A stretch of DNA of 64,000 nucleotides from JBBRHQ01 sp963725315 (GTDB lineage Bacteria; Actinomycetota; Thermoleophilia; Solirubrobacterales; 70-9), in assembly GCA_963725315.1 (NCBI GenBank), contig CAVRYA010000012.1:13262-77261 (forward strand), read 5' to 3'. A program made the position numbers and the translations under genes. Of this stretch, positions 47,315-56,867 are shown in pieces. The notes beneath the pieces are model-generated. The model saw only the letters and a program-made list of their open reading frames with translations. It did no database searches and was not told the origin of the DNA. Each line of letters opens with the position of its first letter. Within the stretch, counting starts at the first letter, position 1.

Positions 47315-47927
47315 CGGGGCTGGCCGGCGCGGTCGCCGGCCGGGCGAGCAGGGACGCCAACCACCGTGGCCCCCGGTTCGACGTCGGTGAGGACGACGGC
47401 GTTGGCGCCAACCTGAGCGCCGGCGCCGACCCGCACCCGACCGATCACCTTCGCCCCGGTACCGATGCTCACCCCTTGCTCGATGGTCGGGCCGACGACG
47501 TCGCCGCCGCGCAACCCCAGCGTCACCCACGGGGCTATCACGGCGCCGGAATGAACTTCGACGATGCCATCCATTACGACCTGACCGTGGACGATATAGA
47601 CGCCGGGATGAAGGATCACGGGGTCGCCGATCGATACCTGCGCGATCGCCATCGCGAGCCTGTGCGCAAGGCGCGGAAGCAGCGGCACCCGCGATGCCTG
47701 CAGGCGAGCCTTGAGCCGGTAGAGGGACTGCGCGAGGAAGGCGTCGCTGACCCAGATCAGTCGTAGTGCCTGAAGGCCGCATCGGTGCGCGAGCGGAACT
47801 GGTGCCGCTCGCCACGGTGCATCGCTGTCACCTCGGTGTCGGCGAGCAGGGCCTTCCGCAGGCCGGGATGGCGCGATTCGATCTCACGCATCAGCGCTCG
47901 CGCTTCGGGGTTGCGTTGCCATCTCAT
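47311..47927 (-). CDS. LbH (hexapeptide-repeat) acyltransferase 2, serine-acetyltransferase-like (one frameshift)
   Basis: ATG 47927 (MRWQRNPEARALMREIESRH). After RSRTDAAFRHY one base is missing (TACGACTG for TACCGACTG, about 47763), then LIWVSDAFLAQSLYRLKARL continues. The beta-helix reads SIGDPVILHPGVYIVHGQVV, VIAPWVTLGLRGGDVVGPT, GTGAKVIGRVRVGAGAQVGA and VVGVPARPAG. It aligns along its length with acyltransferase 1 at 43280-43920. First gene of the eight-gene minus-strand operon. Confidence 0.8.
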
Positions 47928-47984
47928 GGCGGTTGGTGAGCGTATAGCCTGTTGGCTGGCCGGGCCAGGGGGCCCGGTTCTCGC

Positions 47985-48890
47985 ATGGGAAGCACTGAGG
48001 ATTCAACCAACCCAGGCAAGAGCAGCTACTCGCTCTCCAGCGTGTTCGAGCTGATCGGTGCCTGCCTCGACGCGGTCGAGGCGAAAACGGTGCTCGAGGT
48101 GGGCGCTTTCGAGGGAGACCTCACCGCCGACCTGCTCGACTGGGCGGCGCACTCCGGGGCCCGCGTCACCGCGATCGACCCGGCGCCCCCCGGCAGCTGC
48201 TGGCGTTGCACGAGCGACGGCCCGAGTTGGAGCTGGTCCGGGAGACCAGCCATGAAGCGCTGGCCCACCTGGACCTGCCCGACGCGATCATCATCGACGG
48301 CGACCACAACTACTACACGTTGAGCGAGGAGCTGCGATGATCGGGAGGCGGGCTCCCGGGGCGGAGTGGCCGCTTCTGATGTTCCACGACGTCAGCTGGC
48401 CGCACGCCCGCCGGGACACCTACTACGCGCCCGAGCGAATCCCCGAGGAGCAGCGCCAGGCCCTGGCCCACGATGTCTGCGTCGAGCCGGGCAGATCCCG
48501 GGGTCGGCGATGGGCGGAATTCGCTACGAGTGGGCGGCCGCTCGGGAGGGTGGGCCGCGCAACGGGGTGCTCACCGCGATCGAGGACTTCATCAGCGGTC
48601 GCGACGACCTCGAGCTCGCCGTGGTGCCTGTGTTCTTCGGTTTCGGCGTGCTATGGAGCCCGACGGGCGCCCTGGGCCTCGCAGGTTGCGGCGATCGTCG
48701 GGCCCTGGGACCGCAATCCGATATCGCCCGGCTCGAGGCCGATCGGGTCGAAAACCTTTGCGCGTCCCTTGGGCGGCGTCCGAGCTCCTGGCGCAGGCCG
48801 CAGAGCTGGAGGAGTCCCAGGCGCAGGATCGCCCACCAGGAGCTTCTGCTGCGAGCAGCTGCTCGGCTCGAAGGCATTCTCGGTGGGTGA
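47985..48890 (+). CDS. Class I SAM methyltransferase (Methyltransf_24/cephalosporin-hydroxylase-like), frameshifted
   Basis: ATG 47985. VLEVGAFEGDLTADLLDWAA is motif I, then VTAIDPAPPG, then in another frame ALHERRPELELVRETSHEAL and DAIIIDGDHNYYTLSEELR, a metal/acidic motif of this family. Further pieces are WPLLMFHDVSWPHARRDTYY, YEWAAAREGGPRNGVLTAIE and LAVVPVFFGFGVLW. At least four frame changes. It is an isolated plus-strand gene between two minus-strand units and diverges from acyltransferase 2, so 47928-47984 must hold both promoters. Confidence 0.7.
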
Positions 48891-48899
48891 TCGCCTGAC

Positions 48900-49927
48900 G
48901 CGTCTTCGCCACCCCGGCGCGCTTCCTGGCGTGAGCAGGTGGAGCAGGCGCTCGACTAGGCCGAGCCGTCGCCTGCGACCCCGGAGTAGCCTCAGGCGCA
49001 GCGATCGAAGCGGGGCGGTCAGCCTCCAGCTGGCCCCGCTCGTCACCTCGTCGAGCCGGCGCTGCAGATCCGTTGCTCGAGCGTCGCCTAGCACCTCGGC
49101 GACCTGGCGAAAGCGCGGGCGGCCTCGCGTTCGGCCTGGCCCGCGCGCGCCTGCTTCTTCCAGTCGATCTCGCCTCCCTCAGGACCGATGGTCAGGTGCT
49201 GCCACTTCTCGGCCAGCTTCATGTGCGACTCGATCCAGCCTTCCACCTCGCTGATCAGGCCGAGCGAGTGATGGTGGATCGACCTGGAAGTCCGCGGTGA
49301 CCACCTTCTTGCCCGCCGCCCGTGCCTGCATGCAGATGTCGAAGTCGTAGCCGTGGAGCGCCTGACCGAGGGTCTCGTCGAACCGCAGGTTCTGCGACCG
49401 CCCAGGGAGAGAGCGCCATCACGAAGCCGTCGAGCATGTCCACCTCGCCGAGCCGCGCGTGGGACGGGGATGTTGTCGCGATCCCAGGTCAGCGCCGGGA
49501 CCTCGCCGCCGCCCATCTCCTGGTAGCGGTGGGTGAAGGAGGCCCAGGTAACGGAGCCCTCCCACCAGGCGATGCTGCGGACCCCGATCGCGCCGGCGCA
49601 GCCGACCAGCGCCACCTCGGGGTCGCTGAGCGCCTCGCGGATCGTCGCGCAGAAGTCGGCGTCGACGATCTCGGCGTCCTGATGAAGCAGGACCAGGGCC
49701 TCGAGGTCCTCGCGGTCGACGGACCTGGTTGATCATCAGGTTGTAGTTGCGGAAGATCGTGCCGGCGCTCTCGAGGCCGAGGATCTCCGAGTCGGGCTCG
49801 GCCGCGAGCTTGATCCCCGGCTCGGCATAGTTCCGAAAGTCGTCTGGAGGTGATCGGGCAGCCGAAGGCGATCACGTCAGCGGGTGCCCTTCGGCGTCGG
49901 AGCGGGAGGAAATCGTCTGCGGGTCAT
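48900..49927 (-). CDS. Family 2 glycosyltransferase (frameshifted)
   Basis: Possible ATG 49927 (MTRRRFPPAPTPKG), then DVIAFGCPITS in a shifted frame. Core pieces: ALVLLHQDAEIVDADFCATI, EVALVGCAGAIGVRSIAWWE, FTHRYQEMGGGEVPALTWDR, MLDGFVMALSPWA, HHHSLGLISEVEGWIESHMK, and a C-terminal GASWRLTAPLRSLRLRL tail of the type common in polysaccharide GTs. At least five indels. It diverges from the epimerase gene. Confidence 0.68.
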
Positions 49928-50030
49928 CGCGAAAGAGTATGCGGATAGCCCCTCCGAGCGTCATACAGGAACGTCCTTTCGCCGTCCTGCACAGCGGACC
50001 CCCTGGTGCCACTGCCCCTATGCTGGCCGG

Positions 50031-51106
50031 ATGCCAACGGCGGTCGTCAGCGGGTCGGGGGGCCTGATCGGGTCAGAGTCGGTCAAGTACCTCGTCGAGG
50101 CGGGCTGGGACGTCATCGGGCTCGAGAACGACATGCGCGCGCGCTTCTTCGGGCCTGAGGCCTCGACCGCTGCGGTGACGGCGAGTCTCGAGGCCGATTA
50201 CACCGGAGTTCGCTTCGCTGGAGGTGGATATCCGCGATCACCGACGGAGTCGACCACGCCTTCCGAGATGCGCCGGGGACGATCGAGCTGGTGATCCACA
50301 CGGCCGCCAGCCGTCGCACGATTGGGCCGCCCGCGAGCCCCTGACCGACTTCGGGGTCAACGCCACGGGGACCCTCAACCTGCTCGAGGCGACACGGGCG
50401 CACGCGCCCGACGCGCCCTTCGTCTTCTGCTCGACCAACAAGGTCTACGGCGATACGCCCAACCGGCTTGCCGCTGGAGGAGCTGGAGACCCGCTACGAG
50501 CTGCCCGAGTCGCACCGCTTCCACCAGGGAATCGACACGTCGATGTCGATCGACTCGTCGACTCATTCGCTGTTTCGGAGTCTCCAAGGCTGCGGCAGAC
50601 CTGCTGGTCCAGGAGTACGGCCGCTACTTCGGCATGCCGACGGTTTGCTTCCGCGGCGGTTGCCTCACCGGTCCTCAGCACGCCGGTGCCGAGCTGCACG
50701 GCTTCCTCGCCTACCTGATGCGCTGCACCGCGACCGGAACCCCGTACACGGTCTTCGGCTATTCGGGCAAGCAGGTCCGTGACAACATCCACAGCGCCGA
50801 TCTGGTCGCCTGCTTCATGGAGTTCCACCGCGCGCCCCGGGCGGGTGCCGTCTACAACATCGGCGGCGGGCGGTTCAGCAATTGCTCGATGCTGGAGGCG
50901 ATCGAGGCCTGCGAGCGGATCAGCGGACGCGAGCTGAACTGGGAAGCCGAGTCGCGAGGCGCGGATCGGGGATCACAGCTGGTGGATCTCCGATCTCTCG
51001 GAGTTCCGCGCCGACTACCCGGCGTGGGAGCCGCCGCGCGGAATCGAGGAGATCCTGCGCGAGATGCACGACGCCAACGTCGAGCGACTGGGCCGCGAAG
51101 GCTTGA
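50031..51106 (+). CDS. NAD-dependent epimerase, CDP-paratose 2-epimerase-like (frameshifted)
   Basis: ATG 50031. The NAD motif is VVSGSGGLIGSESVKYLVEA (usually GGAGFIG; here GSGGLIG). LLEATRAHAPDAPFVFCSTN precedes KVYGDTPNRL. The catalytic part is FGVSKAAADLLVQEYGRYFG (Tyr replaced in context by Phe-Gly-Val-Ser-Lys, as in paratose epimerases), then CLTGPQHAGAELHGFLAYL, YNIGGGRFSNCSMLEAIEAC and, after a frame change, WWISDLSEFRADYPAWEPP. The ends match CDP-paratose/tyvelose-type epimerases. Three or more indels. No CDP-sugar synthesis genes are in the window. Confidence 0.72.
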
Positions 51107-52560
51107 GCGGTTCGCCGCGCTGCGCGGCCCTCGAGCCCGATCTCGCAGGTCCGGCTCGACACCCCCCTGCCGAGCCGCTCGCGGTGGGCAGGGGCAATGC
51201 GATCTTCCTGCTCGGCGCGTGCTTTCACCCCGCACCAGGATCGGAGTCTCACCGTGCTCGTCGGCGAGCGGCGGCCTCCCGGTGACGGCGGCGCGGATGC
51301 CACGCCGTGACATGCCCGTCTACCGCAGCGGCTTCTGGGCGATCGTCCCGTTCGAGGCCCCGCGGCGGGCCGGGAGCTGGCCTCGGTCTCGATCGAGGCG
51401 CGACTCACGGCGGCGCGGTCCGCGGGCCGGCCTGTGGGGAGATGCGCTGCTCGAGACCGTACAGGCTGAGCCCGGGCGCGACCGGCGCCCGGCCGGGCGG
51501 GTCCGACTACGTCGCGATCTGCATGGCGACGCACAACCCCGAACCCGGAGCTGTTCGCCACGCAGGTCGGCCTCGATCCGCGAACAGTCCGACGCGGATT
51601 GGGTCTGCGTGGTCAGCGACGACTGCTCTGACCCGCAAAGCCTCGCGACGGATCTCGAGGTCCGAGATCGGCGACGATCGCCGCTTCGTCCTCTCGGCGT
51701 CGGAGCGCAGGCTCGGCTTCTACCGCAACTTCGAGCGGGCGTTCGGCTCGCTCCGGCTCCGAGCGCCGGCCTGATTCGCGCTCGCCGACCAGGACGACCG
51801 CTGGTTTCCCGAGAAGCTGAGGTGCTGCGGCGGCGATCGGCGAGGCGCTGCTCGTCTACAGCGACCAGCGGCTGGTCGCCCCCGACGGCGAGGTCATCGC
51901 AGAGACCTACTGGACGAACCGACGCAACAACTACACCGATCTCGCCTCGCTGCTGATCGCCAATACCGTCACCGGCGCGGCCTCGCTGATCCGGCGCGAG
52001 TTGCTCGACTATGCGCTTCCCTTCCCGCCCGCCCCCGGGTTTGCCTACCACGACCACTGGCTGGCCTGGTCGCGCTCGCCACCGGCGAGATCGCCTACGT
52101 GGACCGGCCGCTCTACGACTACGTCCAGCACGCGGAGGCGGCGCTGGGCCATGCCGCGCGAACGCGCCGGCGAGCGAGCGGCTGGCCTGGTTGCACGCTC
52201 CGCAGCGGGCAGCGCCCGATGGTCGGCTGGCGCGCGATCTACTTCCTCGAGTGCTGTCGGCTGGCGCTGATGGCGACGGTCCTGCTGCTTCGCTGCTCGA
52301 GCGCCTTACGCCCGAGCCAATCGGCGCGCCCTCGAGCGCTTCTTCCAGCCGAGCGCTCGCCACTGGCGGCGGCATGGCTGCTGTGCCGCTCCGTCCGCTC
52401 ACTGCTGGGTCGCAACGAGACGCTCGGCGCGGAGCGCCGCTGGCGACGGGCTTCGCCTGGCGGCACGCGATCGCTGCTGGCGCTCGGGCGTGACCGCCCA
52501 TGGCCGTGGCTGCACTCAGGACGCGAGGCTCCCGGCAGGATATCGAGCCGGGTGCCGGCC
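51107..52560 (+). CDS. Family 2 glycosyltransferase with extra N-terminal domain (frameshifted)
   Basis: An N-terminal region read across frames (AVGRGNAIFLLGACFHP, TVLVGERRPP, MPVYRSGFWAIVPFEAP) is followed by the GT2 domain: DYVAICMATHNPEPE, SIREQSDADWVCVVSDDCSD, RLGFYRNFERA, LADQDDRWFPEK (acidic DQDD metal motif), NTVTGAASLIRRELLDYALP and FPPAPGFAYHDHWLAW. This resembles rhamnosyltransferase-type GT2. At least six indels, so both ends are approximate. It lies between the epimerase and exporter genes. Confidence 0.65.
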
Positions 52561-52598
52561 TACCGGGCGGATGGAGTCTGCCGCAATACTTCGCCCCC

Positions 52599-53945
52599 AT
52601 GAGCGCGCCGAAACCGACCCCGTATGGCGGCGACCGCACGCCCAGGGTCGGCCGATCCGTCGCACGAGACGTCCGTCGATCCCTCGGGGCGCGGTCGCGA
52701 TCGAGGTCCGCGACGTCTCGAAGACCTTCAGCCTCCCCGGTCACCGGGTCGACTCGATCAAGGAGCGGGTCCTGCATCCCTTCGCGCGTGCCGGAGTCGC
52801 ACGAGCTCCACGCGCTCCGCGACGTCTCCTTCGAGGTCCAGCCGCGGCGAGTTCTTCGGGATCGTCGGGCGCAACGGCTCCGGCAAGAGCACCCTGCTGA
52901 AGATCCTCGCCAGCATCTACGCGCGCCGACGCGGGCAGGATCCGGATGGCCGGCCGCCTGGCCCCGTTCATCGAGCTCGGGGTCGGCTTCAACCCGGAGC
53001 TGACCGCGCGGGAGAACATCGTGCTCAACGGCGTGATGATGGGCCTGACGCCGCGAGCGAGGCGCGGAGCCGGATCGAGCGCGGTGCTCGAGTTCGCCGA
53101 GCTCGAGGAGTTCGTCGACATGAAGCTGAAGAACTACTCCTCGGGGATGCTGGTCCGGCTCGCCTTCTCGGTGATGATCCAGGCCGAGGCCGACATCCTC
53201 CTGATCGACGAGGTGCTGGCGGTCGGCGACGCCGCCTTCCAGCAGAAGTGCGCCGACGTCTTCACGAGATGCGCGACTCCGAGCGCACGGTGATCCTCGT
53301 CACCCACGACATGCGCGCGGTCGAGCAGTACTGCCACCGGGCGATGCTGCTCAACGACGGGCAGGATCGAGGCGATCGGGGAGCCCCACGAGGTCGCGCG
53401 CCGCTACCTGCGGCTCAACTTCGAGGAGCCGCGACGAGCCGGGATCGAGCGGACGCACACCCGGGAGGAGACGGCTGCGACGTCCGAGGTACGGCTCACC
53501 GACGCTCTGGCTCGAGGACGCGCCGACGGCGCGCGGATCCACAACGTCGAGCAGGGCGCACGAGATCAGGCTTCAACGCGATGCTCGAGGCCCGCACGCG
53601 AGATCGCCGCGCCGAGCTTCGGCTTCATCTTCACCGACGCCAACGGGGTCGAGGTCGTCGGTTCGGCGGGGCCTCTCGAGGAAGCTCGAGCCGGACGCTC
53701 GGTGGCATGCGGCCCGGGCAGCGTGCCCGGGTCACCGGGACGCTCGCGAACCGGCTGGCGCCGGGCCGCTACGACGTCAGCTGCTGGGTGCAGCGAAACA
53801 ACTCGTCCCGCCGACGTCGCCCTGCACGTCCCCGCACGCGCTCGACTTCGTCGTCTACGGCAGGGACGACGTGGCCGGTCTGGTGGCGCTCGACCATCGA
53901 GGTCGAGGTCGAGGTCATCTCCGCGCCGGAGGAGGAGCGCGATGA
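52599..53945 (+). CDS. wzt: ABC exporter ATP-binding protein with C-terminal glycan-binding domain (Wzt-like), frameshifted
   Basis: Possible ATG 52599. Nucleotide-binding domain: VRDVSKTFSLPGHRVDSIKE, GIVGRNGSGKSTLLKILAS (Walker A), LKNYSSGMLVRLAFSVMIQA (signature), DILLIDEVLAVGD (Walker B). A missing C at 53265/53266 (TTCACGAG for TTCACCGAG) breaks the frame before MRDSERTVILVTHDMRAVEQ. The C-terminal Wzt-type domain has FGFIFTDANGVEVVG in a third frame. In polysaccharide export such domains read the finished chain end. The stop TGA overlaps the permease ATG (ATGA). Confidence 0.82.
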
Positions 53946-54803
53946 GCGCGCTCGCCGGCAGAGCACCGCGAGCTGCGCGCAGATCCGCGGGCCCGTCGGC
54001 GCTCGGCGGCGAGCGACGCCGCTTCTTCGAGCTGCTCTGGCTGATCTCCGCTGAACGAGTTCCGCAAGACCTACTTCGGCACCGTGCTCGGCTACTTCTG
54101 GTCGCTGATGCGGCCGCTGCTGCTGTTCGGGGTCCTGCTGCGTCGTCTTCACCCAAGATCTTCCGGCTCGGCAGCGACGTCCCCAACTACCCGGTGCTGC
54201 TGCTGTTCAACATCGTCCTCTTCGGCTTCTTCCAGGAGGCGACCAGCGGCGCGGTCACCTCGGTCGTCGCCAAGGAGGGGATCGTCCGCAAGACCCAGTT
54301 CCCGCGCCTGGTGATCCCGCTCTCGATCGTCCTCACCGGCCTCTTCAACCTCGGCCTCAACCTGATCGCCGTCTTCGTCTTCATCCTCGTCTACGGCGTC
54401 GACCCGATGTGGACCTGGCTGCTGCTGCCGGTGATCCTGCTGCCGCTGATCCTGCTGACCATCCGCGCTCTCGATGCTGCTCTCGGCGCTTTACGTGCGC
54501 TTCCGCGACGTCGCGATCATCTGGTCGGTCGCGGCCACGGTGCTCTTCTACGGGACCCCGATCCTCTACCCGATCGAGGTCGTCCCCGAACGGCGCTGCG
54601 CACGGTCGAGCTGTTCAACCCGCTGACGCCGATCTTCGTCGCAGGCGCGCATGTGGATCATCGACCCGGACGCCCCGAGCGCCGTCTCCGCGGCCGGAAG
54701 CGTGCCGCGCCTCGCGATCTCGATCGCGATCTTCGCGCTGGTCTGCGTGCTCGGCGTCTGGGTCTTCACCCGCGAGGCGCCGAGGATCGCCGAGGCGCTC
54801 TAA
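53942..54803 (+). CDS. wzm: ABC-2 type polysaccharide export permease (Wzm-like), frameshifted
   Basis: ATG 53942 overlaps the ATPase stop. FFELLWLISA then, after an indel near 54050, RKTYFGTVLGYFWSLMRPLL (the cytoplasmic coupling segment of Wzm), YPVLLLFNIVLFGFFQEATS, VVAKEGIVRKTQFPRLVIPL, and four further hydrophobic stretches to FTREAPRIAEAL at TAA 54801-54803. Six membrane segments are expected. Indels lie near 54145, 54470, 54590 and 54645. Its stop overlaps the stop of the convergent methyltransferase. Confidence 0.82.
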
Positions 54804-55630
54804 GCATCGCCCGCCGGGCGATCGCTCAGGCGCTTGAAGAGCTGGACCGAGCCGATGCGGCGCATCGGGTACTGGTCGTAGGGGAGGTCGCCGCGCCAGC
54901 GGTTGTGCGCCTCGGCGGAGACGAGGTAGGTCTCGGGTCGGTCTCCATCGCCGCGATCGTCGCTCGCGCAGCGCCGTCGGGGCAGAGCCCCGAGCACGGC
55001 GACGATGCGCTCGAGGCTCTCGCGGTGCTCGTCGGCGCCCCAGCCGGCGAGCACGTGGTCGACCGCGTGGATCGAGCAGCCGGCCCGCGCGGTCCGCACA
55101 GCTCGTCGGACGCTGCCATCACGGGCTGCCGTCGATCGCTCGAGCGGCACGTGCTCGAGCACCGAGATCGAGTAGACGGCGGCGAAGTCCGGCGCTCGAG
55201 CGCCTCGCTCCGGGCGGGAACTGGTCGCGGATGAAGTCCAGGTCGGGGTAGGCGGCCGGAACTGCTCGAACTCGCGCGGGCCGTTGCCGCTGCCGTCGTA
55301 GGGGTCGACGACGGTCACCTCGTAGCCGAGCCGCGAGAGCATGCCCGGCGACCAGCGGCTCGCCGGCGCCGATCTCGAGGATCCGCGCGCCCGGCTCGAC
55401 GTTGCCGAGGATCGCCTTGACCATCCAGCAGCGCTGCAGGTCCTTCATGTCGACGCTGGCGCCGATCAGGCCGGGCAGGTGGTCGGCGCTGTCGGCGAAG
55501 TCGCGCACGGTGCCGTAGGAGATCGGCGACAGCGGGAAGCTGCCGCGGTAGCGCTCGCGCCATCGGCCCCAGAGCCGGCGTCGCCGGGCGCAGGCCGAGG
55601 CGTGGCGCCGCCTCGGCGCGCTCGCGTGCT
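54800..55630 (-). CDS. Class I SAM methyltransferase (frameshifted)
   Basis: Pieces: VRDFADSADHLPGLIGASVD, MKDLQRCWMVKAILGNVEPG, ARILEIGAGEPLVAG (motif I), LSRLGYEVTVVDPYDGSGNG (motif II with the acidic DPYD), VYSISVLEHVPLE (motif IV) and, at the end, YDQYPMRRIGSVQLFKRLSD. Two to three indels (near 55345, 55270, 55130). The start is uncertain, close to the stop of the upstream glycosyltransferase gene. Confidence 0.68.
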
Positions 55631-56867
55631 CAGCGCACCGGCGGCCAGCACGCTCCGCGGTCGCTGCGCTCCGCGGGGATCGCCGGCTGCCGAGCAGGCT
55701 CGCGGTAGAAGTCGCGAGAGCCCGGCGGCGTTCGCCCCCAGCTCAGGTGCTCCGCGGCGAACTCGCCGCGCGCCCGCGGCCGAGCCGCGCGGCGAGCTCC
55801 GGTCGGCGATCAGCTCCTCGAGCCGCTCGGCGATCTCCGAGCGCGTTGCCCTCCTCCAGCAGGAGCGCGTCCTCGCCGTCGCGTCAGGTCGTTGCCGATG
55901 TTGCAGTGGGGCAGGACAACCGGCCGCCCCATCGCCAGGAACTCGGGCAGCTTCGAGGGCAGCCGGTAGCGGTTGAAGTCGTCCGGCGCGCCCGGCTGCA
56001 CGAAGGCGTCGGCGAGCGCCAGGTAGCCGGGGATCTCGCGCCAGGCGACCGCGCCGAGCTCGATCGACGCCGTCGGCCGAGCGCCCGGAAGGAGCGCGGG
56101 TCGACGCCGCCCGCGCTCGGTGCTGCCGAGCCGCACCAGCCGCACCGCGCGGCCCGCGCGCTGCAGCAGCTTCACCGCCAGGTAGAGGCTCAGCATCTCG
56201 TGCTGGTTGGCGTAGTGGATGGTGCCGTGGTAGACGAGGACGAAGTCGTCGGGGGCGAGCCCGAGCTGCTCGCGCCGCAGCGGCGGCTCGAGGTCGGGGC
56301 GGAAGCGCTCGAGGTCGATTCCGGGGCGGGCCACGTGGTGCGGGCGGCCCGCCGACGTTGAACTCGTTCAGCTCCTCGGTGATCACGGTGATCCCGGCGG
56401 CGCCGCGCAGGAACTCGCGGTGGTGGGTCGGGTGGACGAGGTCGCTCGGGACCAGCTCGTCCTGGACCGGCGCAGCGGCAGCGCGCCGCAGCTCCTCGAT
56501 CGGCATCGCCCAGCGCAGCGCTCGAGCAGGTGCTCCTCGTTGTCCTCGAGGTGGACGACGTAGGGGACGCCGAGCTCGGCGGCGAAGGCGGCCATCGTCC
56601 GCTGCGGACGTTCTCGCGCGGCGTCCAGGCGCAGATCACGATCGTCTCGCTCGGGGTCGCCGCGCCACTGCTCGAGCTTCGCGGCGAGCTCGTGGTGGGT
56701 GATGCACTCGAAGCGCGGCTCGCCGACCCTCGCGATCCGCTGCCGGGTCGCCGCTCGCCGGCGAGCGTGACCTCCCAGCCGGCGTCGGTCAGCTCGTTGG
56801 CGAAGTGGAAGGCCTGGATCGCGCTGTTGACGTCGAACGGGCCGAAGTAGACGATCAGCAGCCTCAT
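55630..56867 (-). CDS. GT4-type glycosyltransferase (frameshifted)
   Basis: ATG 56867 overlaps the previous gene's stop (ATGA). The N-terminal Rossmann part is MRLLIVYFGPFDVNSAIQAF, HFANELTDAGWEVTLAGER; the middle part is LVPSDLVHPTHHREFLRGAA, GITVITEELNEFNVGG; the C-terminal donor-binding domain is PDDFVLVYHGTIHYANQHEM, ADAFVQPGAPDDFNRYRLPS, KLPEFLAMGRPVVLPHCNIG, with the EFLAMG segment in the position of the E-x7-E motif of GT4 enzymes. Indels near 56745, 56600, 56515, 56355 and 55880. The stop at 55630-55632 is one reading. Confidence 0.72.

Noticed and set aside
47985..48890. Cephalosporin hydroxylase function for the Methyltransf_24-like protein
   Set aside because: The fold resemblance is to SAM methyltransferases, and no beta-lactam genes are present. 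The glycan context favours methylation.
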